From NCBI RefSeq assembly GCF_019599505.1, contig NZ_RKLT01000005.1, forward strand, positions 62,001-126,000: a stretch of DNA of 64,000 nucleotides, in the 5' to 3' direction. The notes below the pieces were generated by a model. That model was not told the DNA's origin, made no database searches, and saw only the letters and a program-made list of their open reading frames with translations. The DNA is from Haloarcula nitratireducens (GTDB lineage Archaea; Halobacteriota; Halobacteria; Halobacteriales; Haloarculaceae). A program made the translations under genes and the position numbers. Positions within the stretch are counted from its first letter, which is position 1, and every line of letters begins with the position of its first letter. Below, one piece after another: positions 25,421 to 34,176 of the stretch.

Positions 25421-26269
25421 ATGCAATTCGTTCGATACACCACCGGCGACACTCCGGCGTGGGGCGTCCGCCGCGACGACGAAATCGTTCCGTTGACCGG
25501 ACTCCGCGAAGAGATCACGTATCAGCAGTTGACCGACCCGGGCTTCCTGCGGGTCGTCGAGGACGCCGTCGACGCCGCCGAGGACCACGCCGTTCCCGTC
25601 GCGGACGCGCGACTCCTCGCGCCGGTACCGCGACCGGGGAAGATCGTCTGCGTCGGGCTAAACTACCACGACCACGCCGAAGAACAGGACGAAGAGGTCC
25701 CCGAGCGGCCGCTCCTGTTCGGGAAGGCCGGGACGGCCGTCACCAACCCCGGCGACCCCATCGTCCACCCGTCCGACCTCGACGAAGTCGACTACGAGGT
25801 CGAACTGGGCGTCGTCATCGGTCGGACGGCGAAGGACGTCTCCGCCGACGAGGCGCGGGAGTACGTCGCCGGCTATACGGCGATAAACGACGTGAGCGGC
25901 CGTGACGCGCAGTTCGACGACGGCCAGTTCTTCCGCGGGAAGAGCTACGATACGTTCGCGCCGATGGGACCGACGCTCGTTCCCGACGACCGACTCGACC
26001 CCTCCAGTCTGGACGTCGCCTGTCGCGTCAACAGCGAGACGAAGCAGTCCTCGAACACCGAGGAGTTCATCTTCGGCGTCGAGGAGGTCGTCGAATACAT
26101 CAGCGGCTTCACGACGCTGCGTCCCGGCGACGTCATCTCTACGGGCACCCCCGGCGGCGTCGGCATCTTCCGTGACCCGCCCGAACTGCTCGAACCCGGC
26201 GACACCGTCGACGTCGAGATCGAGGGCATCGGCACGCTGACCAATCCCGTCACGGCGGAACGGGACTAA
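25421..26269 (+). CDS. Fumarylacetoacetate-hydrolase family diketo-deoxy-aldonate hydrolase
   Basis: The 282-residue protein is a typical FAH-domain enzyme. Its lead-in is KIVCVGLNYHDHAEEQ (about residues 74-89). Metal ligands are visible in the two glutamates of VDYEVELGVVIG and the Asp of NDVSGRDAQ. The closing motifs are LRPGDVISTGTPGGVG and GDTVDVEIEGIGTL. Family members in non-phosphorylating deoxysugar pathways split 2,4-diketo-3-deoxy-L-rhamnonate or -fuconate into pyruvate and lactate. The LutABC genes nearby would use that lactate. A weak TATA (ACAGTTAGG) lies about 30 bases upstream. Confidence 0.85.
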   Translation: MQFVRYTTGDTPAWGVRRDDEIVPLTGLREEITYQQLTDPGFLRVVEDAVDAAEDHAVPVADARLLAPVPRPGKIVCVGLNYHDHAEEQDEEVPERPLLFGKAGTAVTNPGDPIVHPSDLDEVDYEVELGVVIGRTAKDVSADEAREYVAGYTAINDVSGRDAQFDDGQFFRGKSYDTFAPMGPTLVPDDRLDPSSLDVACRVNSETKQSSNTEEFIFGVEEVVEYISGFTTLRPGDVISTGTPGGVGIFRDPPELLEPGDTVDVEIEGIGTLTNPVTAERD

Positions 26270-26653
26270 CGAGTTCCAGACGGGCGGTTTAGATGTCATT
26301 AGTTCCATATTAGGCGATTCAAGGCATTAAGTAAATCTAAAAGACGAGTGTTTAGGCATATATATGATATTTTAGCTATCTTCGAGCCCGAATTGGCTAG
26401 ATTTTCGCTGCTATCCGGATGTAAGCTCTAATCTACCAGCATATCCGAAGCTAGATGGGTATCTCCGCGGATTCCGGGACTCTTCGAGGAGATAACGCGA
26501 CATCGGACAAATGCCGAGGAGAGGGTGAGTATAGTTAACCCAAATAGATATTCCAAATGGCTATACTACTGTTCGAAGACATCCAAGGCAGTTTCGGGGC
26601 ATAGCAGCGAGCAGCGGGTATCGAACGGCCTCGGCGAGTTTCGCGCAGCGGGC
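26270..26653. other. AT-rich intergenic region
   Basis: Both flanking genes end here, so it needs no promoters, yet 26290-26570 is strongly AT-rich (for example ATATATATGATATTTTAG near 26357). No gene, hairpin with T-run or repeat family was recognised. It marks the right edge of the catabolic island. Confidence 0.45.
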
Positions 26654-27064
26654 TCAGTCGTAGTAGCTGAGTCGCTCGGTGACCTCGGCGAAGGCGACGT
26701 TCTCCGTGACCGCCTGAATCTCGACGGCGACGCGTTCACCGACTTCGGTGTCGGGGACGATGACGACGAAGCCGCGTTCGACGCGTGTCACGCCGTCGCC
26801 CTGGTCGCCGATACTCTCGATCTCGACGCGCCGAGTCTCGCCCTCTTCGACCGGGGGCTCGTCCGCCGGCGGCGTACCCGTCCGCGAATCTGTCTGCTTG
26901 GGGGCGTCGTCTGTCGCTGCGGGTAGTAGCGCAACTCGATAGGTTTCGCCGGCCGATACGCCGCCGGTGTGAACCTCTTCCTCGGGGACCTCGACGACCA
27001 GTGAATCACCGGAGCGCTCGATCTCGGCGGAGAATAAACACCGAAGTTGTGGGGGAATTTCCAT
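26654..27064 (-). CDS. TRAM-domain protein
   Basis: The 136-residue protein ends in a TRAM domain (about residues 78-130: RRVEIESIGDQGDGVTRVERGFVVIVPDTEVGERVAVEI region), a small OB-like RNA-binding fold. The N-terminal 50 residues are a beta-rich stretch with VPEEEVHTGGV, joined by a Pro/Glu-rich linker. Haloarchaea carry several such proteins, thought to act as RNA chaperones or translation-associated factors. The N-terminal half is not recognised. Confidence 0.8.
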   Translation of the reverse strand: MEIPPQLRCLFSAEIERSGDSLVVEVPEEEVHTGGVSAGETYRVALLPAATDDAPKQTDSRTGTPPADEPPVEEGETRRVEIESIGDQGDGVTRVERGFVVIVPDTEVGERVAVEIQAVTENVAFAEVTERLSYYD

Positions 27065-27220
27065 TCAATCAGACACCGTGTTTTCTGGTGTATTGGGGGC
27101 GGTCTATTTGAGTCTACTGCCAAAGGGACGGTCGCCGTGCCGACAGCGACCGACATCCTGTCTCTTCTCGCTCTCGTCGCAAGCACCACGCCTACGTATG
27201 GGGACGCGCGTTTCTTCCGT

Positions 27221-27427
27221 ATGCCCGACATCGGCAACCCCGCCGGTTTCGACCTGGCGACCGTCCTGACCGGTTCCGGAGTGACCCTCCTCCTCTCGGC
27301 GGCGATCATGAGGTACGGCGACCGCTTCACCTACACGCCGGGGGAACTCTACGGAATCAGCGGAGTGGCACTCATCGTCGTCGGCGTCATCTTCGGGCTC
27401 GTGCTCGTGCTCCGCGGTGATAGGTAA
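27221..27427 (+). CDS. Small two-helix membrane protein
   Basis: A 68-residue protein starts at ATG 27221 (MPDIGNPAGF). It has two hydrophobic segments, TVLTGSGVTLLLSAAIM and ISGVALIVVGVIFGLVLVL, with a charged turn between them. No family is recognised. The frame is open further upstream to 27047, but that part has no hydrophobic or haloarchaeal character. Confidence 0.5.
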   Translation: MPDIGNPAGFDLATVLTGSGVTLLLSAAIMRYGDRFTYTPGELYGISGVALIVVGVIFGLVLVLRGDR

Positions 27428-27517
27428 CTTCCGAACAGAGCCTTTCACGAGTAGCGGTTACTCACCGGCGACCGAGCGTAACCGAGACTCATCGCAGTCG
27501 ATCTCGACGACCCGGTC

Positions 27518-28135
27518 TCAGAGCGCCCGGAACACGCGGATCGTATCCCGAGACGTGGGTTCGCGTATCAGCTGGGCGAAACCGCGCTCCGAGAAGATTC
27601 CCTTCCAGTTGCGGTGAAAGAGCGGGAAGTCGTCGTTCACGTAACTGACGTCCGTCTCGGTGCGGCCGCGCTGTGGGCTGTTGCCCTCGTTTTCGGCCGT
27701 TACGAGAAAGTCGGCCGTGATACGAGAAATCTCGTCGAAGACCCACGCGTCGTCGGGGTGAATGTGCTGGAGCGTCTCGACGGTGTAGACCACGTCGAAC
27801 GCGTCGTCTTCGACGTCCCCGACGAAGTCCTCGACCGCGCCAGTGTGGAAAGTCCCCGTCTCTGCGAGGCGCGGGTAGTTCTCGGCCATCACGTCGAAGG
27901 AGTCCTCGTTGATGTCGATCCCGGTGAGATTCTCGTAGCCGTTTCGAAGCAAGTGCGCGAGATGCCGGCCGGAGCCACAGCCGATCTCGAGAATCGATAC
28001 GTCGTCTGCGACGTAGTGGCCGAGCACGTCGGCGAGCGTCTCGCTCACCTCGTTCGGGCCGATCTCGGCGTAGTACGTGGGCGAGTACTTCCCGGAGCGC
28101 TCGGCCCAATCTTCGCGAACGTCGTCGGGGTCCAT
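27518..28135 (-). CDS. Class I SAM-dependent methyltransferase
   Basis: The 205-residue protein has motif I ILEIGCGSGRHLAHL (about residues 47-61), motif II GIDINEDSF and the post-II region FDVVYTVETLQHI. The target is unknown. The ATG at 28135 (MDPDDVREDW) gives the normal methyltransferase N-terminus. The longer frame to 28201 adds a basic segment with no similarity. It ends about 90 bases from a membrane protein gene and appears monocistronic. Confidence 0.85.
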   Translation of the reverse strand: MDPDDVREDWAERSGKYSPTYYAEIGPNEVSETLADVLGHYVADDVSILEIGCGSGRHLAHLLRNGYENLTGIDINEDSFDVMAENYPRLAETGTFHTGAVEDFVGDVEDDAFDVVYTVETLQHIHPDDAWVFDEISRITADFLVTAENEGNSPQRGRTETDVSYVNDDFPLFHRNWKGIFSERGFAQLIREPTSRDTIRVFRAL

Positions 28136-28225
28136 ACGTCGACCGACGGAATCGAGGAGTAAATGTGCCCCGAAGTGGCCGCGTCTCGGCGTGATGGACA
28201 ACAGTGAGAGAACGGGTCCCGGCCG

Positions 28226-29233
28226 CTACAGTTCGTCGGTGCGCACGGCGGCGCGACGCTCCGAGATCAGGTCGAATTCGGGGGCAATATCGCCCAAGAC
28301 CAGTAACGCGTAGTAGCGCAGATAGGTGACGACCGGGACCTGAACGAGGGCGGCGACGGTGAGGAGCGCGAGGACGAAGAGGACGCCGACCACCGCGAGG
28401 ACGCCAATGCCAAGCGGTGCGAAGAGAAAGAACAGTAGGAGGCCGAGGAGGCCGAGGAGGCCGAACGGAATCAGTAGCAGCAGCGCCGCCAACCCGGTAG
28501 CGATAGCGACGAGGAGTCCGGTAACGATCGCGAGGACGAAGTTAGCGACGAGGTAGGCGAGGTACTGCCAGGGCTGGCCGGTCATCGTCGGCCAGAGTCG
28601 CCGCCAGCCGCCCAAGACGGTCCGGTCTTCGAGCACCATGACGGGGACGACGAACGTCGTCGTGACGGTATCGACGACGCCGACGACCAGCGCCAGCACG
28701 ACGATGACCGGCAGGAGCAGCAGGAACCCGACGAGCGAGAGCCCGCCGACTGGAGCCGCGCTCGGTCCGATATCGAAGAGTGCGGGGAGCACGAACAGCG
28801 CGAAGAGGACGACGAAGCTCCCGAGGACGAGTCCGTTCACGAGGAGTCGAAAGCCGAACAGGCGAACGCCCTGTCGCCACCGCCGGTCCCAGTACGCGCG
28901 GATCGCGACCGACTCGTGACGCAGCGACTCGACGAGCACGAACTCCATGATCGAACCGACCAGCATGAGCGCGAGTCCGACGAGCAGCGCGACCAGTACG
29001 ACGGCGGCGACGAGGAGTACGACGTTCGTCCCGATCTCCGGAATCGGCGGTACGCCGCCCGGTCCCTGCTCCGCCGGGACGTTGTACTGCGAGAAGTTGA
29101 AGTTCGCGACCGGACCGCCGACGAAGAAGACGATCACGGCGAGTTTTATCCACCGGGTTCGGTCGATGGGGAAGAGAAACGTCCGCGTCGCGTCGAGCGC
29201 GTCGTCGATGTCTTCGAGCGCGTAGAGTGTCAT
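28226..29233 (-). CDS. Haloarchaeal multi-pass membrane protein (DUF7544-like)
   Basis: The 335-residue protein begins MTLYALEDIDDALDATRTFLFP, typical of a haloarchaeal family of unknown function. It has six or more long hydrophobic segments, including a very Leu-rich one near residues 235-265. A conserved cytoplasmic motif VLEDRTVLGGWRRLWP occurs in the middle, and the cytoplasmic tail ends DLISERRAAVRTDEL. Function is unknown; the fold resembles DUF4013-type membrane proteins. Confidence 0.72.
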   Translation of the reverse strand: MTLYALEDIDDALDATRTFLFPIDRTRWIKLAVIVFFVGGPVANFNFSQYNVPAEQGPGGVPPIPEIGTNVVLLVAAVVLVALLVGLALMLVGSIMEFVLVESLRHESVAIRAYWDRRWRQGVRLFGFRLLVNGLVLGSFVVLFALFVLPALFDIGPSAAPVGGLSLVGFLLLLPVIVVLALVVGVVDTVTTTFVVPVMVLEDRTVLGGWRRLWPTMTGQPWQYLAYLVANFVLAIVTGLLVAIATGLAALLLLIPFGLLGLLGLLLFFLFAPLGIGVLAVVGVLFVLALLTVAALVQVPVVTYLRYYALLVLGDIAPEFDLISERRAAVRTDEL

Positions 29234-29328
29234 ATCACTGAATCGTGCGCCTTCGCATATAAGTCTACACCGAGGGCGTAGCGGCTCTCAGACGATGATC
29301 ACGGTGTTTCACCGAGCGAAGGTCGCGC

Positions 29329-29643
29329 CTAGAACGGTAGGAACGCCTGAAGCCGGTCGGCGAGAGTCGTCTCTGCCTCGTCGAGCCAGCGCATCTCGAA
29401 CGTCTGGTCCCGCCCGGCGCTCAAGAACGGGCCGGTCTCTCCGCGCGTCTCGTATTCCTCGTAATAGGCTTCGACCGCGTACACGAGATTGGTCCGCGCC
29501 GCCTCCTCGAACGGCCCGACGCCGCGACAGTCCGTCTCGGGGTCGGTCGCGAGCCACTTCTCCTCCTCGTCCGACTCACCGGGCAGGAGGTCCCCCGGCC
29601 GCCGCGTCACGTCGGCGCGTTCGAAGACCGCGCTCGGGTCCAT
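29329..29643 (-). CDS. Small acidic hypothetical protein
   Basis: The 104-residue protein starts at MDPSAVFERADVT (29643). It is soluble and acidic, with motifs GDLLPGESDEEEKW and NLVYAVEAYYEEY. No domain is recognised, but codon composition and the acidic profile mark it as a real haloarchaeal gene. A longer start at 29739 is less likely because the extra part is basic. Confidence 0.6.
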   Translation of the reverse strand: MDPSAVFERADVTRRPGDLLPGESDEEEKWLATDPETDCRGVGPFEEAARTNLVYAVEAYYEEYETRGETGPFLSAGRDQTFEMRWLDEAETTLADRLQAFLPF

Positions 29644-29774
29644 GTGACACGATATCGTCGCTCGGTAGTTAGCCCTGTCGACGCCCGCGCCGACCGACGC
29701 GCCGGGGCGACGAGCCGCATTGTGATAACCTGGTAACACCTATATCCGCGTCACCCGTAGTCTCTACGTGTACC

Positions 29775-29918
29775 ATGACGTGTGCTAACTGTGGTCAAGA
29801 AATCGCCGCTCGACGGTATCACGTCCATCTCTCTACGGGCGAGGCCATGGAGATCGCGCTCTGTGAGAGTTGCCGGCACAAGTTCGTCACGGCGGACTGG
29901 GTAACGGCCGTCGTGTAA
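29775..29918 (+). CDS. 47-residue zinc-finger-like microprotein
   Basis: The ATG at 29775 opens a 47-codon frame that contains MTCANCGQEI and, after a short beta stretch with HVHLSTGEAMEI, CESCRHKF. The two CxxC pairs spaced by about 24 residues form a treble-clef/zinc-ribbon-like site. Such proteins are common and often regulatory in haloarchaea. CTATATCCGC (29739-29748) upstream provides a TATA box about 27-35 bases before the start. Confidence 0.7.
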   Translation: MTCANCGQEIAARRYHVHLSTGEAMEIALCESCRHKFVTADWVTAVV

Positions 29919-30058
29919 CCGAGAAGCGGACGTAGCGAACGCGAACCGCCGTCGAACCGGCCAGGTTTCGGTCACGGTACGAGAGACTCGCCGTGAGAAA
30001 CGGAGAGCAAGACGGGGGTCCGCGACTCTGGTGAGCGAGAGCCGAGCCGGGTCGGTTA

Positions 30059-30727
30059 TCAGGCTCGCTGTGCGGTCTCCTCGAAGGGCTGAACGACGAC
30101 GAAGCCGCTCGAGCCGTCGAACGACATCTGATACGTCTCGCCGGAGGACTGCCCGATGGCGTTCGCGAGACTGCGGTCGGTGTTGATGCTCGGCGAGAGG
30201 TCGCTGGACCACGCGACGGTCGCGTCGGGGTCCGTCTTCACCGGCGGTTCGAGCACCAGCGGGTCGCCGTGGGTCGTGATGGCGACCATCCCCGGCCCGG
30301 AGAGGAAGACGTTGGTCAGGCCGGCGGCCGACGCGCCGCTGAGCGAGCCGATGGTCCCGATCTTGTAGTCGACGCTGTCCTCGAAGGCGAGCACGTCGTT
30401 GCCGTTGACCGTGATCGACTCGTCCTCGTCCAGCGAGAGGGGCTGGATCTTCTTCCCCTGGTCTGCGACGTAGACGTTGCCCGTCCCCTCGACCTCCATG
30501 ACGGGCGTGCCCTCGCTCGACATCTGTCCCTTGATGAAGCCGGTCAGGCCGCCCTCGGCGGAGGACTTCCCGGTGAAGGAGAGGTCTCCCTCGTAGGCGA
30601 TCATCGACCCGGCCTTCGTCAGTACCGTGCCGTCCACGTCGATGTCCAGTAGCTTCTTGTTCTCCAGTTCGAACGTGTCTTGACTCTCCGCGGGCGCGTT
30701 TTCGTTGATGAAGTTCTCGAGTTCCAT
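30059..30727 (-). CDS. AIM24-family protein
   Basis: The 222-residue protein matches the AIM24/DUF124 family: a beta-rich barrel resembling a TRAP fold. It has the typical stretches LTKAGSMIAYEGDLSF, GTGNVYVADQGKKI and LSGPGMVAITTHGDPL. The start at 30727 (MELENFINENAP) matches the family; a further 18 codons upstream do not. Its function in archaea is unknown. It is divergent from the YihY gene. Confidence 0.83.
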   Translation of the reverse strand: MELENFINENAPAESQDTFELENKKLLDIDVDGTVLTKAGSMIAYEGDLSFTGKSSAEGGLTGFIKGQMSSEGTPVMEVEGTGNVYVADQGKKIQPLSLDEDESITVNGNDVLAFEDSVDYKIGTIGSLSGASAAGLTNVFLSGPGMVAITTHGDPLVLEPPVKTDPDATVAWSSDLSPSINTDRSLANAIGQSSGETYQMSFDGSSGFVVVQPFEETAQRA

Positions 30728-30938
30728 GTGGCAATTCAGGGCTGTAGGCAACCCGGACGGCGCTTCGGAGAGCGGGGTCAAAAACCTTCAGGCGAAAAAC
30801 GGTCGGACAGCGGCGGTCGCGAGCCTCTCGAGACCGAAATGGGACGTGCAGCGAGCGGAAGCGTACTGACTGGACGCAACGCTACGCCGGGCTCCAGCGG
30901 CCCCCGCAGTAAAACCGCTCGAACGCGATAGGAGAGGT

Positions 30939-31763
30939 ATGGACACCCAGTCGATCGCTTCGCAAGCGAAAGCGGTCAAGGACGTCTTCAGCGAGAAGAA
31001 CGTGACCTTCCTCGCCGGCAGTATCGCCTACAGCGCGTTCGTCTCGCTCGTGCCGCTGCTCATGTTCTTCTTCCTCGCGGTTTCGGTCTTCGGCGCGCCC
31101 GAACTGCAGCAGCGGATCGTCGAGGTCACCACCGACAGCGTCTCCCCGTCGGTCGGGGGCGTCATCGAGGTGATGATCGATCAACAGAGCGGCGCCGGAA
31201 CCGGCTCGACGATCACCGCGTCGATCATCGGGGTACTCACGCTCGTCTGGGGTGCGATCAAGGTGTTCCGCGGACTCGATACCGCGTTCTCGGAGATCTA
31301 CGAGACGACCGGCCGTGAGTCGTTCGTCGGCCAGATCAAGAAGAGTATCCTGATGCTGCTCACCCTCACGCTCGGCATCGTCGCGATGATCGGTGCGACG
31401 AGCGTCGTCGCCTTCTTCGCGTTCGTTCCGTTCATCGAGTTCGCAGTGCCGTTGATACTCGTTCTCGGTCTCTGTATCGCCTTCTTCCCGATGTACTACC
31501 TGTTCCCGGATATCGACGTCGAGCCGCGAGACGTCCTCCCGGGAACGGTCGTCGGAGCCGTCGGTTGGATGATCTTACAGGTGCTGTTTCAGGTGTACGT
31601 CTCCCTGAGCGGGAGCGACGGCAACCTCATCGCGAGCATTCTCTTACTCGTTACGTGGCTGTACTTCAGCGGCGTCGTCCTGCTACTCGGTGCCGTCGTC
31701 AACGCGATCGATATCGATCGCGTTGACACCTCTAGGGAATCCGAATCGAGTAGTGTGAACTGA
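30939..31763 (+). CDS. YihY/virulence factor BrkB-type membrane protein
   Basis: The 274-residue protein shows the family N-terminus (KNVTFLAGSIAYSAFVSLVPLLMF, a first helix with the AYSAF motif) and about six membrane segments. The cytoplasmic loop FPDIDVEPRDVLPGTVVGAV is characteristic. The family is widespread and its function is not settled. An AGGAGAGG sequence lies directly before the ATG. Confidence 0.87.
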   Translation: MDTQSIASQAKAVKDVFSEKNVTFLAGSIAYSAFVSLVPLLMFFFLAVSVFGAPELQQRIVEVTTDSVSPSVGGVIEVMIDQQSGAGTGSTITASIIGVLTLVWGAIKVFRGLDTAFSEIYETTGRESFVGQIKKSILMLLTLTLGIVAMIGATSVVAFFAFVPFIEFAVPLILVLGLCIAFFPMYYLFPDIDVEPRDVLPGTVVGAVGWMILQVLFQVYVSLSGSDGNLIASILLLVTWLYFSGVVLLLGAVVNAIDIDRVDTSRESESSSVN

Positions 31764-31957
31764 ACAGTACCCCGGACTCCGACGGGATCGACGAGAAATC
31801 CGTCGAGCCCACTTTTCGCGCTCGACGAGCCCAGTACCAACGTCGTGACCGCAGAACGTATCCGCGCGGCCACTCCGGCCGGCGAACCCGGTTGTTGAGA
31901 TCTCTCGCTACCTCATCTGCGTCACTCTCGCGACGTTAGCGGCCCGAATAGGTCGAT

Positions 31958-31975
31958 GGGCTGTTAATGCAGCCC
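31958..31975. promoter_or_regulatory. Palindrome around the TATA box of the CBS gene
   Basis: GGGCTG and CAGCCC form a perfect six-base inverted repeat whose six-base centre is TTAATG, a plausible TATA core. Transcription would begin near 31990, about 25 bases before the ATG at 32015. A protein bound here would block TBP, so it is a repressor-operator candidate. Confidence 0.35.
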
Positions 31976-32014
31976 GGTAGTTGATTTCGATAGCGGCCGC
32001 ATCGAGGTCCACCG

Positions 32015-33151
32015 ATGGATCGAGCGATTCTGACGCAGGATTACGAGACGGCGACACCGGAGACGCGCGCCGGAAAGCTCAGATCGACGCTCGAGGAGTC
32101 GTCCACGGAGGCAGTCCTCGTCGTCGACGACGAGGTGGTCGGTGCAGTGCTGGCCCGGGACCTCCTTCGGTCCCGGTTGAGCGACGACGCGCAGGCGCAG
32201 GCCGTCATGGGGACGGTTCCGCAACTCGACCCCGAGACGAGCGTCCGCGAGATCGCTCGGGTGCTCGTCGAGAACGACACCACGGTGGCACCGCTCGTCG
32301 ACGAGGAGGGGCTCCACGGCGTCGTCACCCGCGACAGTCTGCTCGAAGACGTCGGTGCCGACCTCTCGACGCTCGACGTCGCCGACGTCTACACGGCGGA
32401 CCCGGTGACCGTCGAGCGGAAGGCGAAGATGGGCGAAGTCGTCAACGAGCTCCGCGAGAACGGCATCTCGCGGCTGCCGGTCGTCGACGACGAGGACGGA
32501 CTCGTCGGCGTGGCGACGACTGACGACCTCGTGGAGTTCGTCGTTCGCGGCACCGACACGGCGGATCGCGGCGACCGCGGCGGCGGCGAGAAGCCGCACC
32601 TGACCGACCTCCCCGTCGAGAACGTGATGAGTCGCCCCGCGGAGACGACGACGCCCGACGAGAGCGTCCAGTCGGCCGTCGAGACGATGTTCGAGAAGAA
32701 CTACGACGGTCTCGTCGTCGTCGAAGACGGCACGGACGACCCGGTCGGCGTCCTCACGAAGACCGACGTGCTCAGGGCGCTGACTTACACCGAGACGCCC
32801 GAACTCGACCTGCAGGTGACGAACCCGGAGTACCTCCGCAGCACCGACCGAGCGGAGATCACCGAGCAGATCGAGGAGATAACCGAGAAGTACCAGGAAC
32901 TGGACGTTATCAACGCCCACGTCACGCTCCAGAAACACGACGAGAGCCACCGCGGGCAGTCTCTGATGCGCTGTCAGATCCGCCTGTTCACCGACAAGGA
33001 CCAGTTGGCCGGCACCGGCGAGGGCTACGGCGCGGAAGACGCCTTCTCCATCGCGCTGGAGAAACTCGAACAGAACGTCCTCGAACTCAAGGGCAAGCGA
33101 TCGGAGACCGAAGAGCGCGAAGCGGTATTACGGAAGCTACACGACATCTAG
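32015..33151 (+). CDS. Four-CBS-domain protein with HPF-like C-terminus
   Basis: The 378-residue protein carries four CBS motifs in two Bateman pairs (about residues 5-130 and 150-270), with repeated signatures such as DTTVAPLVDEEGLHGVVTR, GISRLPVVDDEDGLVGVAT and YDGLVVVEDGTDDPVGVLT. The C-terminal 100 residues (ITEKYQELDVINAHVTLQKH onward) resemble the beta-alpha fold of ribosome hibernation factor HPF/RaiA. CBS pairs sense adenine nucleotides, so it may link energy state to ribosomes. It appears monocistronic. Confidence 0.82.
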   Translation: MDRAILTQDYETATPETRAGKLRSTLEESSTEAVLVVDDEVVGAVLARDLLRSRLSDDAQAQAVMGTVPQLDPETSVREIARVLVENDTTVAPLVDEEGLHGVVTRDSLLEDVGADLSTLDVADVYTADPVTVERKAKMGEVVNELRENGISRLPVVDDEDGLVGVATTDDLVEFVVRGTDTADRGDRGGGEKPHLTDLPVENVMSRPAETTTPDESVQSAVETMFEKNYDGLVVVEDGTDDPVGVLTKTDVLRALTYTETPELDLQVTNPEYLRSTDRAEITEQIEEITEKYQELDVINAHVTLQKHDESHRGQSLMRCQIRLFTDKDQLAGTGEGYGAEDAFSIALEKLEQNVLELKGKRSETEEREAVLRKLHDI

Positions 33152-33223
33152 TCGAGCCGATACACGCGAGCTGACCGACGAGAGAGAAGCGGGACCGACC
33201 GCTGAGACAGACGAACCCCACCA

Positions 33224-34165
33224 ATGGCTACGACATCACCGACCGAGACGACCGGCGAGCGCGTCGTCGTCCTGAACCCCGTGAGCGGGGCCGGCGACCA
33301 CCCCGAGACGGTGCGCGAACACGCCGAAGACTACGGCTACGATGTCTTGGAGACCGAAGAAGAGGGCGACGCCATCGAGTTGACGCGAGACGCGATCGGC
33401 GACGGCGCGACGGAAATCGCCGCCGCTGGCGGCGACGGCACGCTGAACGGCGTCGTGAGGGGCGTCGTCGAGGCAGAGGCGCTGGACGACGTCACCGTTG
33501 GCGTCCTCCCGTGCGGCACCGGGAACGACTTCGCCGCAAACGTCGGCGTCACGGGCATCGAACAGGGGTTCGAGGTCCTCGAAGCGGGCGAGCGGAGACG
33601 GATCGACCTCGGGTTCGCGGACGGCGATCCGTTCGTCAACTCCTGTGTCGGCGGGCTGACGGCGGAGTCCAGCGCCGAGACGAGCCCGGCGCTGAAAGAC
33701 CAGTTCGGGACGTTCGCCTACGTCGTCGAGACGCTCCGGGCGATCCCCTCCTTCGACGGGATTCGGCTCACGGCGAGGCTCTCCGACGCGGACGCCGACG
33801 CCCCGGTCTGGTCGGGAACCGCCATCGCCGTCCTCATCGGCAACGGTCGGCGGTTTCCCCCCAGCGGGAGCACGCAGGCGAACATGGAGGACGGCCGGTT
33901 CGACGTGACGCTCGTCCACGGAACCGGGTCGGTAGACCTGATGGAGACGGCGGCCGTCGAACGGCTGCTGGGCCGCGAGAGCGACCAGACCTCCCGATAC
34001 ACTGTCTCCGGGCTCGAGATCGAAGTGCAGGAGGCCGACCCGGTGTCGTTCAGCCTCGACGGCGAGATAATCGAACGCCACGAACTATCCGTGCGAAACG
34101 AGCCGCGAGCGCTCACCTTCGCAGTCGGCGAGCGCTACGAACCGATACCCGGCGGCGAGGAGTGA
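33224..34165 (+). CDS. Diacylglycerol/lipid kinase family protein
   Basis: The 313-residue protein is a full-length member of the DAGK catalytic family (YegS/DgkB type). Diagnostic motifs are VVLNPVSGAG at the N-terminus, the nucleotide loop AAGGDGTLNGVV (about residues 67-78), LPCGTGNDFAANV, and the C-terminal FSLDGEI. It phosphorylates a lipid such as diacylglycerol or an archaeol-type alcohol; the substrate is not evident. It is followed after 11 bases by the PHP gene, so they are probably co-transcribed. Confidence 0.88.
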   Translation: MATTSPTETTGERVVVLNPVSGAGDHPETVREHAEDYGYDVLETEEEGDAIELTRDAIGDGATEIAAAGGDGTLNGVVRGVVEAEALDDVTVGVLPCGTGNDFAANVGVTGIEQGFEVLEAGERRRIDLGFADGDPFVNSCVGGLTAESSAETSPALKDQFGTFAYVVETLRAIPSFDGIRLTARLSDADADAPVWSGTAIAVLIGNGRRFPPSGSTQANMEDGRFDVTLVHGTGSVDLMETAAVERLLGRESDQTSRYTVSGLEIEVQEADPVSFSLDGEIIERHELSVRNEPRALTFAVGERYEPIPGGEE

Positions 34166-34176
34166 CCAGAGCGATA

